64,000 nucleotides of DNA from JBBPZA01 sp963728925 (lineage in GTDB: Bacteria > Actinomycetota > Thermoleophilia > Solirubrobacterales > Solirubrobacteraceae): NCBI GenBank assembly GCA_963728925.1, contig CAVSMB010000025.1:1-64000 (forward strand), given 5' to 3'. Both the position numbers and the translations under genes were made by a program. Below are positions 34,800 to 42,884 of the stretch, in pieces. The notes under the pieces are model-generated. The model had not been told where the DNA came from and made no database searches. It saw only the letters and a program-made list of their open reading frames with translations. The stretch's first letter is position 1. Each line of letters begins with the position of its first letter.

Positions 34800-35861
34800 G
34801 TGGCATCGAGAGCGCAAAGGGGGTCGGCGGTGCGGCGTGCGGGCTGGTGGTGGCCGCGGCCGGTGCGGGACATGGCGATCGATCTCGGGACGGCGAACAC
34901 GGTCGTGTACGTCCGCGACCGTGGGATCGTGCTGTCCGAGCCGTCGGTGGTTGCGCTCGACGAGGCGACGCGCCAGGTGTACGCGGTTGGGATCGAGGCC
35001 GAGCAGATGATCGGGCGGACGCCGGCGTCGATCTCGGCCACGCGGCCGCTGCGCCATGGGGTGATCGCTGACTTCGAGGTCACCGAGCAGATGCTTCGCC
35101 ACTTCATCGCCAAGGTGCTGCAGAGCCGGTGGGTGCATCCGCGACTGGTGATGTGCGCGCCGTCGGGGATCACCGACGTCGAGCGGCGAGCGATCGAGGA
35201 GGCTTCGCTGTCGGCCGGAGCGCGGCGCGTTCACCTGATCGAGGAGCCGATCGCAGCGGCGATCGGCGCCGGGCTGGCGATCGCCGAGCCGGTGGGACGG
35301 ATGGTGGTCGACGTGGGCGGCGGGACGACCGACGTCGCCGTCATCTCGCTGGGGGGCATCGTCGTGTCGCGCTCGGTGCGTGTCGGCGGGTATGACCTCG
35401 ATGAGGCGATCGCCGCGCACATCCGGTCTGAGCATCGCGTGGCGATCGGGTCCCAGAGCGCCGAGGCGATCAAGATCGCGCTGGGCTCGGCCGCGGCGCT
35501 TGAGCCCGAGGTGACCGCCGAGGTCCGCGGCCGCGACCTCCTCAACGGACTACCCAGACAGCTCGAGCTCGGCAGCGAAGAGGTGCGTGGGGCGATCGAG
35601 CCTCGCCTCGTCGAGATCCTCGCCGCGATCCACGCGACGCTCGAGGACACGCCGCCCGAGCTGGGCGGCGACATCGCCCAGTACGGCGTCCTCATGGCCG
35701 GGGGCGGATCGCTGCTGCGCGCCTTCCCCGACCGCGTGGCGGGCGAGACTCAACTCCCCGTCCACGTCGCCGAGTCGCCCCTGACCTGCGTGGCGATCGG
35801 CTCCGGGCTTTCCCTCCAAGAGCTCGACACGCTCGCAAGCGCCGATCGCGGCCGCCGCTGA
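34800..35861 (+). CDS. mreB: rod-shape-determining protein MreB
   Basis: 353 aa from GTG 34800; the family start is near DMAIDLGTANTVVYVRDRG. Actin-fold signatures: phosphate 1 DLGTANT, phosphate 2 VVDVGGGTTDVAVISLGG, adenosine motif GVLMAGGGSLLRAFPD. The Lys/Glu connecting parts (LIEEPIAAAIGAGL) are normal. Directs elongasome placement. No mreC/mreD follows, so it is an orphan next to IS110. Confidence 0.95.
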   Translation: MASRAQRGSAVRRAGWWWPRPVRDMAIDLGTANTVVYVRDRGIVLSEPSVVALDEATRQVYAVGIEAEQMIGRTPASISATRPLRHGVIADFEVTEQMLRHFIAKVLQSRWVHPRLVMCAPSGITDVERRAIEEASLSAGARRVHLIEEPIAAAIGAGLAIAEPVGRMVVDVGGGTTDVAVISLGGIVVSRSVRVGGYDLDEAIAAHIRSEHRVAIGSQSAEAIKIALGSAAALEPEVTAEVRGRDLLNGLPRQLELGSEEVRGAIEPRLVEILAAIHATLEDTPPELGGDIAQYGVLMAGGGSLLRAFPDRVAGETQLPVHVAESPLTCVAIGSGLSLQELDTLASADRGRR

Positions 35862-36163
35862 CAACGGGGCACACCGACCGCCACGCCGCGACCGAACCGC
35901 GTCCGCAGCGCGGACGGGGGCGGCTGCTCGCGGGAGAGGACGAGCACTGCTCGTAACACTCGATAATGCTGGTCAGGTCAACCAGGACGCGCGATCCCGC
36001 GCTGGGAGCGGCTTCGCGGCAGAACCACGCGTGGTGCTTATGCAGCGCGCGGGTGAGCTGCTCGGGTGCGTCGGCTCGCTCAACGAGTGGACGCGGTCGC
36101 GCTCGCGGCTCTCGTGTGCGCGGTCGACGGGTGACCGTCTGTGGAGCGTCCTGCCGCTTGGGT
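35862..36163. other. intergenic stretch downstream of mreB
   Basis: About 300 bases. I see no gene here; open frames are Arg/Ser-rich shadow. Confidence 0.4.
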
Positions 36164-36195
36164 GGACGGCGCGGCGCTCGCGCGCCGCGCCGTCC
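36164..36195 (-). terminator. strong GC hairpin after the phasin-like gene
   Basis: GGACGGCGCGGCG pairs perfectly with CGCCGCGCCGTCC (13 bp) around a 6-base loop CTCGCG. It starts 8 bases after the stop of the minus-strand gene at 36203. No T-run, as usual in GC-rich Actinobacteria. Confidence 0.65.
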
Positions 36196-36202
36196 GCTCG
36201 GC

Positions 36203-36478
36203 CTACTTGACCAGCTTGCGAGCCGCGGCGGTGTACGCCTCGGCCAGGTCCCGCGTGAAGTTCACCTGGGCGGCGGCGAACGTCGTGAGCCAGTCGACCG
36301 GGCTGGCCTTGTCGAGGTTCCCCTGGAGCTCGGAGATGTTCTCGAGCAGCTTCGTGTAGGCGCTGAGCGTCCCCTCACCCGCCTGTTTGGAGGAATCGAT
36401 GATCCGCTCGTTGAGCTCGCGGACGTGGTCGACCAGCTGCTCGAGGTTGCCCTCGGTCTTGCTCTGGGTCTCTGCCAT
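36203..36478 (-). CDS. small phasin-like helical protein
   Basis: 91 aa from ATG 36478 with GAAAGGAACGAGCC upstream. All amphipathic helix: NLEQLVDHVRELNERIIDSS, AYTKLLENISELQGNLDK, VDWLTTFAAAQVNFTRDLAE, YTAAARKLVK. Resembles phasins/DUF-type helical proteins that coat granules. No PHA genes are nearby, so role is uncertain. Confidence 0.7.
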   Translation of the reverse strand: MAETQSKTEGNLEQLVDHVRELNERIIDSSKQAGEGTLSAYTKLLENISELQGNLDKASPVDWLTTFAAAQVNFTRDLAEAYTAAARKLVK

Positions 36479-36528
36479 GGCTCGTTCCTTTCTTCGCGGA
36501 TGCCAACGGGACGTGCCCAGGATCCAAG

Positions 36529-36756
36529 CTACCCGGCAGTCAAGTAGTTGTGAACCTCGTGGAATGAGATCCCGGGCGGGATCGGGATCCCGACCTGGGC
36601 CGTGTGGGGGCCGATCTGCTCCTGAGCGAACCGCTCGAACTGCCCGCGGTTCTGTCGGTGACCTGGATCCCGATCGTCGGTCTGCATGAGCCCAGTGACA
36701 TAGGCCCCCCGGAACGGCGAGCGGAGCGTCTTCCCTGCGCTGTCCTGATCACAGGT
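36529..36756 (-). CDS. unrecognised short reading frame with protein-like composition
   Basis: Minus-strand frame ending TAG at 36529: SPFRGAYVTGLMQTDDRDP, GHRQNRGQFERFAQEQIGP, TAQVGIPIPPGISFHEVHNY. Composition is balanced, unlike neighbouring shadow frames. An ATG lies at 36687 (52 aa), but the protein-like sequence extends upstream to about 36756 without an obvious start. May be a 3' fragment; I cannot assign a family. Confidence 0.35.
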   Translation of the reverse strand, partial: TCDQDSAGKTLRSPFRGAYVTGLMQTDDRDPGHRQNRGQFERFAQEQIGPHTAQVGIPIPPGISFHEVHNYLTAG

Positions 36757-37150
36757 CGGCGACGTCGGCCGCCGTCAACAGCCACCGCTCGATGGCGCGC
36801 CGCTTGGCCGCCCACGCGCTGCCGTCGTGGTAGAGCTCGACGCGACCGGCCCGGTCCTCGCCGCCGCGCCACAGCGCCGAGATCCCGAGCGCCGCCTTGC
36901 CGAAATCGACGAGCCGGCGCCGGCCTTCGGCGGCGGGCTCATCGGTAGCTGCGCATTCGTACCCGAGCACTCTCTTTACCGACTGGCCGACGGACTGGCC
37001 GAGCTGACGCCGCTCCGTGTAGTGGCGGATAAGCGCGGGATGTAGAACAGCGGACCACGCATGGGTCCTTGACCTTGAAAGACCACCCGCAGAGCAGTCC
37101 AGACGGCCACCGTCGACCGCGCGCAGGAGAGCCGCAAGCCCGGCGCCCAC
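36749..37150 (-). CDS. hypothetical protein (start uncertain)
   Basis: Ends at 36749. The C-terminal ~90 residues look genuine: RRLVDFGKAALGISALWRG, GRVELYHDGSAWAAKRRAIE, RWLLTAADVADL. The N-terminal ~40 residues to the ATG at 37150 are Arg/Ser-rich and doubtful. No family recognised. Confidence 0.35.
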   Translation of the reverse strand: MGAGLAALLRAVDGGRLDCSAGGLSRSRTHAWSAVLHPALIRHYTERRQLGQSVGQSVKRVLGYECAATDEPAAEGRRRLVDFGKAALGISALWRGGEDRAGRVELYHDGSAWAAKRRAIERWLLTAADVADL

Positions 37151-37163
37151 GCAAACTGCCGGG

Positions 37164-37340
37164 TCAGTTGCCTTGGGCCATCTTCTGCTGCGCGTCCGCC
37201 AGCGCGCCCTTCAGAGCCTGCACGTGGCTTCCCTCGGCCTCACCGATGGCTTTCTCCACGGCGCGCGCCACGGCGGGTTCGACCTTCGCGGCTTCGGCGT
37301 GTGAATAGGCGACGATCAGCCCCGCGCCGCCCAGGGCGAC
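37164..37340 (-). pseudogene. 3' fragment of an unknown helical protein
   Basis: Minus strand to 37164: LIVAYSHAEAAKVEPAVARA, VEKAIGEAEGSHVQALKG, ALADAQQKMAQGN. Protein-like, but it breaks at about 37340, where the plus-strand aquaporin fragment begins. Probably cut by the same event. Confidence 0.4.
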
Positions 37341-37364
37341 CCTGGCGTCCCTGCGTGCCTGTTC

Positions 37365-37773
37365 CCTTACACGGTGTTCGGGAACATCCAGCACCTCGGT
37401 GCGACGCTCCCGGGTGCCGGCTACGAGGACTGGCAGGCACTGCTGATGGAGATCGTGCTCACGGCGCTGCTGGTCAGTGTGATCCTCGGGACCACGTCGG
37501 CGGCGCAGAACGCTGGCGCGATCGCGGCGCTCGGCGTCGGCGGGTACATCGCGCTGGCGGGACTCTGGTCCGCCCCGGTCAGCGGCACGTCGATGAACCC
37601 CGCGCGCTCGCTCGGACCGGCGCTGGTGAGCGGTGACTCCACGAGCTACTGGGTGTACGTCGTAGTGCTCCGGTCCTCGCAACGGGGTCGCCGCGATCTG
37701 GCACCGCTACGGAGGTCCCAAGCTGCATGAGAACCCTCGGGTAACATCTGTCCTGCGAGCGCGACATTCCTAG
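37365..37773 (+). pseudogene. aquaporin (MIP family) 3' half, frameshifted
   Basis: Plus strand: LFPYTVFGNIQHLGATLPGA, ALLMEIVLTALLVSVILGT, AIAALGVGGYIALAGLW and the second NPA motif GTSMNPARSLGPALVSGD. The first half, with the first NPA motif, is missing. Near 37666 the frame is lost; a shifted frame reads GVAAIWHRYGGPKLHENPRV and stops at 37773. Two lesions, so non-functional. Confidence 0.75.
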
Positions 37774-37793
37774 TGGTCATGAGGGGCTGACGG

Positions 37794-38201
37794 GTGAACA
37801 GCGCAATTGATCGTGAAGCCAATATCCGGGCTCGACTCCAGCAGCACTGGGAGGCCTCCGAACGCGGGGAAGTCGACGCTGAGCACGCGATCTACGCTGC
37901 AGACGCGATCCTGGATTACCCGCAGTCCGGCGAGCGCTTCAGAGGCCGGCCAAGGATCCAAGCGCAACGCGGCGGGCACCCGGCCGAACGCCACTTCAGC
38001 ATCCGCCGGATCCTGGGCGGCGGCGACCTTTGGGTGAGCGAGTGCGTGATCACCTATGACGGCGTGCCCACATACTCGCTCAGCGTCATGGAGATCACCG
38101 ACGGTCTCGTAACGCACGAGACCCAGTACTTCGCCGACCCCTTCCACGCGCCTCCCGGGCGCGCTGCGCTAGCTGAGCCGATTCCGGCCCACGACCAATA
38201 A
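37794..38201 (+). CDS. SnoaL/NTF2-like protein
   Basis: 135 aa from GTG 37794. NTF2 fold pattern: IRARLQQHWEASERGEVDAE, IYAADAILDYPQSGERFRGR, SVMEITDGLVTHETQYFADP. Such proteins are small isomerases, hydrolases or ligand binders of unknown substrate. Confidence 0.8.
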   Translation: MNSAIDREANIRARLQQHWEASERGEVDAEHAIYAADAILDYPQSGERFRGRPRIQAQRGGHPAERHFSIRRILGGGDLWVSECVITYDGVPTYSLSVMEITDGLVTHETQYFADPFHAPPGRAALAEPIPAHDQ

Positions 38202-38437
38202 GCCGATGCAGCTGTCGGATCGATGGACGACATCGACCGGGGCATCCGCGCCTCATCCTCATGCTCGGCGCTTCCTCAGCGGATCTCGCTCATCGGCTCG
38301 TCGTCTGAGCGCGGCCCTCCTAACCCAGCCAACGTTCCCGAGGGGAGTGCGGAGTCCGAGGTCAGAGACGGGGAGCGGGGCAGCGGCCAGCTGGCTGGTT
38401 ACGAGGTGACATCCGGGATGCGTTCGCAGGTAGGTGC

Positions 38438-40174
38438 GTGGTGACGCTCGCTTCTGCCGGTCGGCTGCTGTCGGTAAACGTCGGCATGCCGCGGGACGTC
38501 GAGTGGGAAGGACGGATCGTTCACACGGGCATCTGGAAGAACGCCGTCGAGGGCCGCCGCATGGTTCGCCACCTCAACGTCGACGGCGACAGCCAGGGCG
38601 ACCTGCATGGGCACGGCGGCGTCAACCGTGCGGTGTTCGTCTATCAGGTCGAGTCCTACCGGTTCTGGGAGGACGTTCTCGGCCGCGACGACTTCACCTA
38701 CGGGCAGTTCGGCGAGAACTTCACCGTGGAGGGGCTCGCGGACGCGGAGGTCTGCATCGGCGACCGCTACCGGATCGGCTCGGCGCTGTTCGAGGTCAGT
38801 CAGCCCCGGGTCACCTGCTATCGCGTCGGAATCCGGATGAGCGAGCCGCGGATGCCCTCGCTGCTCGTCGCACACCGCCGCCCCGGCTTCTACCTCCGCG
38901 TGCTCGATGAGGGAGAGGTCGGAGCCGGCGACGCGATCGAACGCCTCGAGCGCGGCCCGGAAGCCATGACGGTCGCCGAGGTCGATGCCCTGCTGTACCT
39001 CCCGGGCCACGTCCGCCGCGATCTGATTCGCGCGTTGCGGATCCCGGCGCTGAGCGAGGGATGGCAGGGATCCTTCCGTGAGCTGCTGGAGCAGGCGCCG
39101 GACGGCGCGGTGCCAGAGCCCGCGTGGATGGGGATGCGGCGGATGCGCGTCGCCGCGATCGACCGCGAAAGCACGACTGTGATCTCAGTGCGCCTCGTGC
39201 CGCTCGACGGGGAGCCCGCGGTGCCCGCGCGGCCCGGGCAGTTCCTGACGGTGCGGCTGCACCCAGACCCCGGAGCCGCGCGGCTGCTGCGCACCTACTC
39301 GCTATCGGGCGTTCCGAGCTCGGAGAGCTACCGCATCAGCGTCAAACGCGAACCTCACGGTGCGGCGAGCGCGTACCTGCACACCGGGCTCCGCGTCGGT
39401 GACGTCATCGAGGCGGGCGCGCCTCGCGGCTCCTTCGTGCTGCGTCCAGGCGATCGCCCCGTCGTGCTCATCAGCGCCGGAGTCGGGGCGACGCCGGTGC
39501 TGGCGATGCTTCACGTGCTCGCCGTCGCGCGTTCGGCGCGGCAGGTGTGGTGGCTGCACGGCGCTCGCGATCGCGCCGAGCACGCCTTCCAGCAGGAGGC
39601 GCTCGGGCTGCTCACCCAGCTCCCCGACGCGCACCGCATCGTGTGCTACAGCCACCCCGGGCCACACGACCGGGGCTTTGACGTCGCCGGACGGCTCACC
39701 GGCAAAGTGCTCGAGGCGGCCGGCGTCCCGACCGACGCCGACTTCTACCTCTGCGGCCCGGGGCCGTTCATGCACGACATCGCCGCTGCTCTCATCGCGC
39801 GCGGGGTGGCACCCGAGCGGATCAGCACCGAGGTCTTCGGACCGACCGACGCGATCACGCCCGGCATCGCCACCGCGCCCGCGCGCTCACCGCATCCGCC
39901 GGGCGGTGCGCCGGGCGCGGGTCCATCGATCTCGTTCAGCCGCAGCAACCTGTCGGTCGCGTGGGACGCGTCCTTCGGGAGCCTGCTCGAGCTCGCGGAG
40001 GCCTGCGACGTCCCGGTCAGGTGGTCGTGCCGGACGGGCGTGTGCCACACGTGCGAGACCGGGCTCATCAGCGGCGAGGTCAGCTACCGGCCCGACCCAC
40101 TTGAACCGCCCGCGCCGGACACCGCACTCATCTGCTGTTCACAGCCCCGCGACGAGGTCACGCTCGACCTCTAG
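38438..40174 (+). CDS. MOSC - ferredoxin-reductase - 2Fe-2S ferredoxin fusion protein
   Basis: 578 aa from GTG 38438. Residues ~25-170: MOSC domain (YiiM-like) with GDLHGHGGVNRAVFVYQVES, YGQFGENFTVEGL, and the conserved Cys in SQPRVTCYRVGI. Residues ~235-460: FNR-type FAD/NAD(P)H domains with LLRTYSLSG, VLISAGVGATPVLAM and DFYLCGPGPFM. Residues ~490-578: ferredoxin with cysteines in SCRTGVCHTCETG and ICCSQ. A self-contained electron-transfer chain ending in a MOSC (molybdenum-cofactor or thiol) domain. 21 bases before the next gene. Confidence 0.92.
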   Translation: MVTLASAGRLLSVNVGMPRDVEWEGRIVHTGIWKNAVEGRRMVRHLNVDGDSQGDLHGHGGVNRAVFVYQVESYRFWEDVLGRDDFTYGQFGENFTVEGLADAEVCIGDRYRIGSALFEVSQPRVTCYRVGIRMSEPRMPSLLVAHRRPGFYLRVLDEGEVGAGDAIERLERGPEAMTVAEVDALLYLPGHVRRDLIRALRIPALSEGWQGSFRELLEQAPDGAVPEPAWMGMRRMRVAAIDRESTTVISVRLVPLDGEPAVPARPGQFLTVRLHPDPGAARLLRTYSLSGVPSSESYRISVKREPHGAASAYLHTGLRVGDVIEAGAPRGSFVLRPGDRPVVLISAGVGATPVLAMLHVLAVARSARQVWWLHGARDRAEHAFQQEALGLLTQLPDAHRIVCYSHPGPHDRGFDVAGRLTGKVLEAAGVPTDADFYLCGPGPFMHDIAAALIARGVAPERISTEVFGPTDAITPGIATAPARSPHPPGGAPGAGPSISFSRSNLSVAWDASFGSLLELAEACDVPVRWSCRTGVCHTCETGLISGEVSYRPDPLEPPAPDTALICCSQPRDEVTLDL

Positions 40175-40195
40175 CGATCCCGAGAGGAGAAGCCA

Positions 40196-40528
40196 GTGGG
40201 ATTCCTGGTCGAGTTCGACGTCAACGTCCCGGACGGAGCTGCTCGTTCCGAGGTCGAGGAGCGCCAGAGCAGCGAGGCGGCCGGCGCCGCGAAGCTGGTG
40301 GACGAGGGGCACCTGATCCGGATCTGGAAGCCGCCCGTGGCGCCCGGCGAGGCCACGGCGCGTCTTGCGCGCGGCGAGGACGTCGACGCCAGTGAGTACA
40401 CGTTTCGCGCCTCGACCCAGATCGAGACCGCCGCAGCCGAACTCGACTGGCTGAACAAGGGCGTCTTCATCGCGGTCGGCGGCCGCCGGCCGGGTGGCGT
40501 GATCTACGAGACTCATCTCGTGGGATGA
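40196..40528 (+). CDS. muconolactone Delta-isomerase-like protein
   Basis: 110 aa from GTG 40196, strong GAGGAGAAG site. GFLVEFDVNVPDGAARSEVE, KLVDEGHLIRIWKPP, and LDWLNKGVFIAVG follow the muconolactone isomerase fold. The C-terminal half is longer than in CatC. No other beta-ketoadipate genes are here, so substrate unknown. Its stop overlaps the SDR start (ATGA). Confidence 0.78.
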   Translation: MGFLVEFDVNVPDGAARSEVEERQSSEAAGAAKLVDEGHLIRIWKPPVAPGEATARLARGEDVDASEYTFRASTQIETAAAELDWLNKGVFIAVGGRRPGGVIYETHLVG

Positions 40529-41223
40529 AGGTCGCCATCATCACCGGCGCCTCGCAAGGCATCGGCGCTGGGCTGGTGGCCGGCTTTCGTCGGTCCGGGT
40601 ATGCCGTCGTCGGTACCTCACGTTCGATCCCCTCCTCCGATGCGCCCGACTACCTCTCCGTGCAGGGGGACATAGCCGATGCCGAGACCGCCGAGCGCGT
40701 GGTGGAGCGGGCGCTCGATCGGTTCGGTCGGATTGACAGCCTGATCAACAACGCCGGGATCTTCATCGGCAAGCCGTTCACCGACTACACAGCAGACGAC
40801 TATGTCGCGGTCACCGCCGTGAACCTCGCCGGGTTCTTCCACATCACCCAGCGCGCTATCCGGCAGATGGTCCGACAGGGCGGCGGCCATGTCGTCAATG
40901 TGAGCACCAGCCTCGTCGACCACGCAGGCAGTGACCGGCCGTCCGCGCTGTCGGTCCTCACCAAGGGCGGGCTGGCCGCAGTGGCTCGCTCACTGGCCAT
41001 CGAGTACGCGTCACGCGGCGTGCGCGTCAACGCGGTCGCGCTCGGCGTCATCAGGACCCCAACGCATGACCCGGCAACGTATGCGGGAATGGCCGCCCTT
41101 CATCCCGTCGGCCGACTGGGCGAGATCAGCGACGTCGTCGACGCGATCCTCTACCTCGAGCGGGCCACCTTCGTCACCGGCGAGATCCTGCATATTGACG
41201 GCGGTCAAGCCGCGGGAAACTGA
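40525..41223 (+). CDS. short-chain dehydrogenase/reductase lacking the catalytic Tyr
   Basis: 232 aa from ATG 40525. Rossmann motif TGASQGIGAG, NNAGIFIGKPF, catalytic Ser in VNVSTSLVD, FVTGEILHIDGGQAAGN. The YxxxK site reads SVLTK: Lys is present but Tyr is Ser. I recall homologues with a similar site, so this may be a subfamily trait, not a mutation. Third gene of a tightly coupled operon. Confidence 0.88.
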   Translation: MKVAIITGASQGIGAGLVAGFRRSGYAVVGTSRSIPSSDAPDYLSVQGDIADAETAERVVERALDRFGRIDSLINNAGIFIGKPFTDYTADDYVAVTAVNLAGFFHITQRAIRQMVRQGGGHVVNVSTSLVDHAGSDRPSALSVLTKGGLAAVARSLAIEYASRGVRVNAVALGVIRTPTHDPATYAGMAALHPVGRLGEISDVVDAILYLERATFVTGEILHIDGGQAAGN

Positions 41224-41329
41224 CCCTCGAGTCGCCCGCGCCGGCTACAACTGTGGACCGAGCGGCGGATCGGCGTCGTCGTAGCCCCGAGCGTGCAGTA
41301 GCGGTCGCATAATGGCCGCGCCCCCGCTA

Positions 41330-42870
41330 GCTCGACTTTCGTGACCTCACGCGGCGGCGAGGCGTGAGGGTGACGAGGTTTGCGTGATTTGCGGTGTGCT
41401 GGTCGCGGCAGGTGCTTGTGCCCAGTATTCGTGGCGGATCAGCTCGCGGCGCAGGGCGGCGAGCATGTCGCTGTAGCTGATCGTGGCCTTGTGGCGGTAC
41501 CACGGGGCGGCGTGGCGGCGGGCGTCGAGGTCGGCCTCGGGGTCGCCATGCAGTGCGTACCAGGCGATCGTGATCGTCTGGGCCAGGAAGCCGAACGGGA
41601 CGGTCCGCTCGACCGCCTCGCGGACGCGGTTGCGGGCCTGGCCGACGCCGTGGGCCTTGGCCTCTTGGTGGGCCGTCTCGATCGTCCAGCGGCTGTCGTA
41701 GCGCGCGATCAACTCCGCTGTTGTGGCGGTGGTGTCGGTGCTGGCGATCGCGACGTCGTAGCCGTCTGTGCGGTCGGGTTTGCGGATCAGCATCACGACG
41801 ACCGGCCGGGTGTGGAACGGCCCGTACCACAGGCAGGCCATACGCGCGACGTGCTCCACGCGGGTGCGCCCGTCCGGTGCGGTGATCGTGACCGGCTCGA
41901 AGACCGCCGTTGCTGCGAGCTGGGCGAGGCTGGCCAGCCGCTCGCCCTTGAGCGCCGGCCGGCCGCGCTTGCCGGTCCTGGGCGGCGCCAGCTCGAAGAC
42001 GGCGGCGTTGGCGCGCATCCTGGTCGTGACCGTGACGCGGTCGGGCAGGCTGCGCCACGCCCTGGTCGCATACGCGCCGTCCATCACCAACTCGACGATC
42101 CGGGTGGGAAAGCGCGCGAGGATCACGTCGATCAGCGTTCGTGCGAGCTCGGGCTGCGACGGCCGGTCGGGATGCGTGTCGTCGCGGGGCCGGAAGAGCC
42201 TGAACAGGATCGGCAGGCCGACCGGCCGGCCGCCCAGGCACTCAAGCTGCACGACGAGCACGACGACGACCCAGCAGTTGCCCCACCGCGTGCGCCGCCC
42301 CGAGCCCTCCGGCTGCGCGCCGTCGTGCAGGTAGTGCGCGCCCCATACCCGCCGGCCCGAACGGCCGAACAGCGTGTCGTCGACGGCCAGCCGGATCGGC
42401 GCGTGCGGCCCGACGAACACCGCCACCAGGAAGTCCAGCAGCGCCACGCCCAGCTTGTCGGGATCCCAGCGACAACGGGCGAAGAAGTCGTGCGCGCGGC
42501 TGTGATGCCACTCGCCGGCCAACCCGGCGGCCTGCAGCATCCCGGTCACCGTGCAGTCGCGGATACGCCCCACGAACCCGACCACCAGCATGCTGAACGT
42601 CTGAAACGTCGGTTGCGTGAACGCGGGACGACAGAGGGACAACAGCCCGGCCAGCGAACCGGGAACATGCAAGAGCATCGGCGGTGCCTCCGTGGGAACG
42701 CCGCGACCGGCTGTCATCCGGGCGCGGCAGATCGACTCGACGCCCACGACTTCGAGGCCGCCGCCGATGCTCCTTTGCCCTGCTCAGACGCGCAGACCGC
42801 CGCCGCCAGCGCCACCCACGCCGACGATCACGACCCCGCCCTCAGCGCCCGAGAATCACGAAAGTCGAGC
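41330..42870 (-). mobile_element. IS701-like insertion element, copy 2, with 4-bp target duplication
   Basis: Perfect 14-bp terminal inverted repeats GCTCGACTTTCGTG (41330-41343) and its complement (42857-42870). Flanked by GCTA on both sides (41326-41329 and 42871-42874), a 4-bp duplication as expected for the IS701 family. Intact transposase. Confidence 0.85.
41347..42717 (-). CDS. IS701-like DDE transposase, copy 2
   Basis: 456 aa from ATG 42717, the start that aligns with copy 1. FQTFSMLVVGFVGRIRDCT, LAVDDTLFGRSGRRVWG, LVMDGAYATRAW, TIETAHQEAKAHGVGQARN. Ends close to the left inverted repeat. Apparently active. Confidence 0.88.
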   Translation of the reverse strand: MTAGRGVPTEAPPMLLHVPGSLAGLLSLCRPAFTQPTFQTFSMLVVGFVGRIRDCTVTGMLQAAGLAGEWHHSRAHDFFARCRWDPDKLGVALLDFLVAVFVGPHAPIRLAVDDTLFGRSGRRVWGAHYLHDGAQPEGSGRRTRWGNCWVVVVLVVQLECLGGRPVGLPILFRLFRPRDDTHPDRPSQPELARTLIDVILARFPTRIVELVMDGAYATRAWRSLPDRVTVTTRMRANAAVFELAPPRTGKRGRPALKGERLASLAQLAATAVFEPVTITAPDGRTRVEHVARMACLWYGPFHTRPVVVMLIRKPDRTDGYDVAIASTDTTATTAELIARYDSRWTIETAHQEAKAHGVGQARNRVREAVERTVPFGFLAQTITIAWYALHGDPEADLDARRHAAPWYRHKATISYSDMLAALRRELIRHEYWAQAPAATSTPQITQTSSPSRLAAA

Positions 42871-42884
42871 GCTAGGCGGGGGCG

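Noticed and set aside
40525..41223. SDR as an inactivated pseudogene because Tyr is missing
   Set aside because: The rest is intact and I recall homologues with similar sites, so subfamily variation is more likely.
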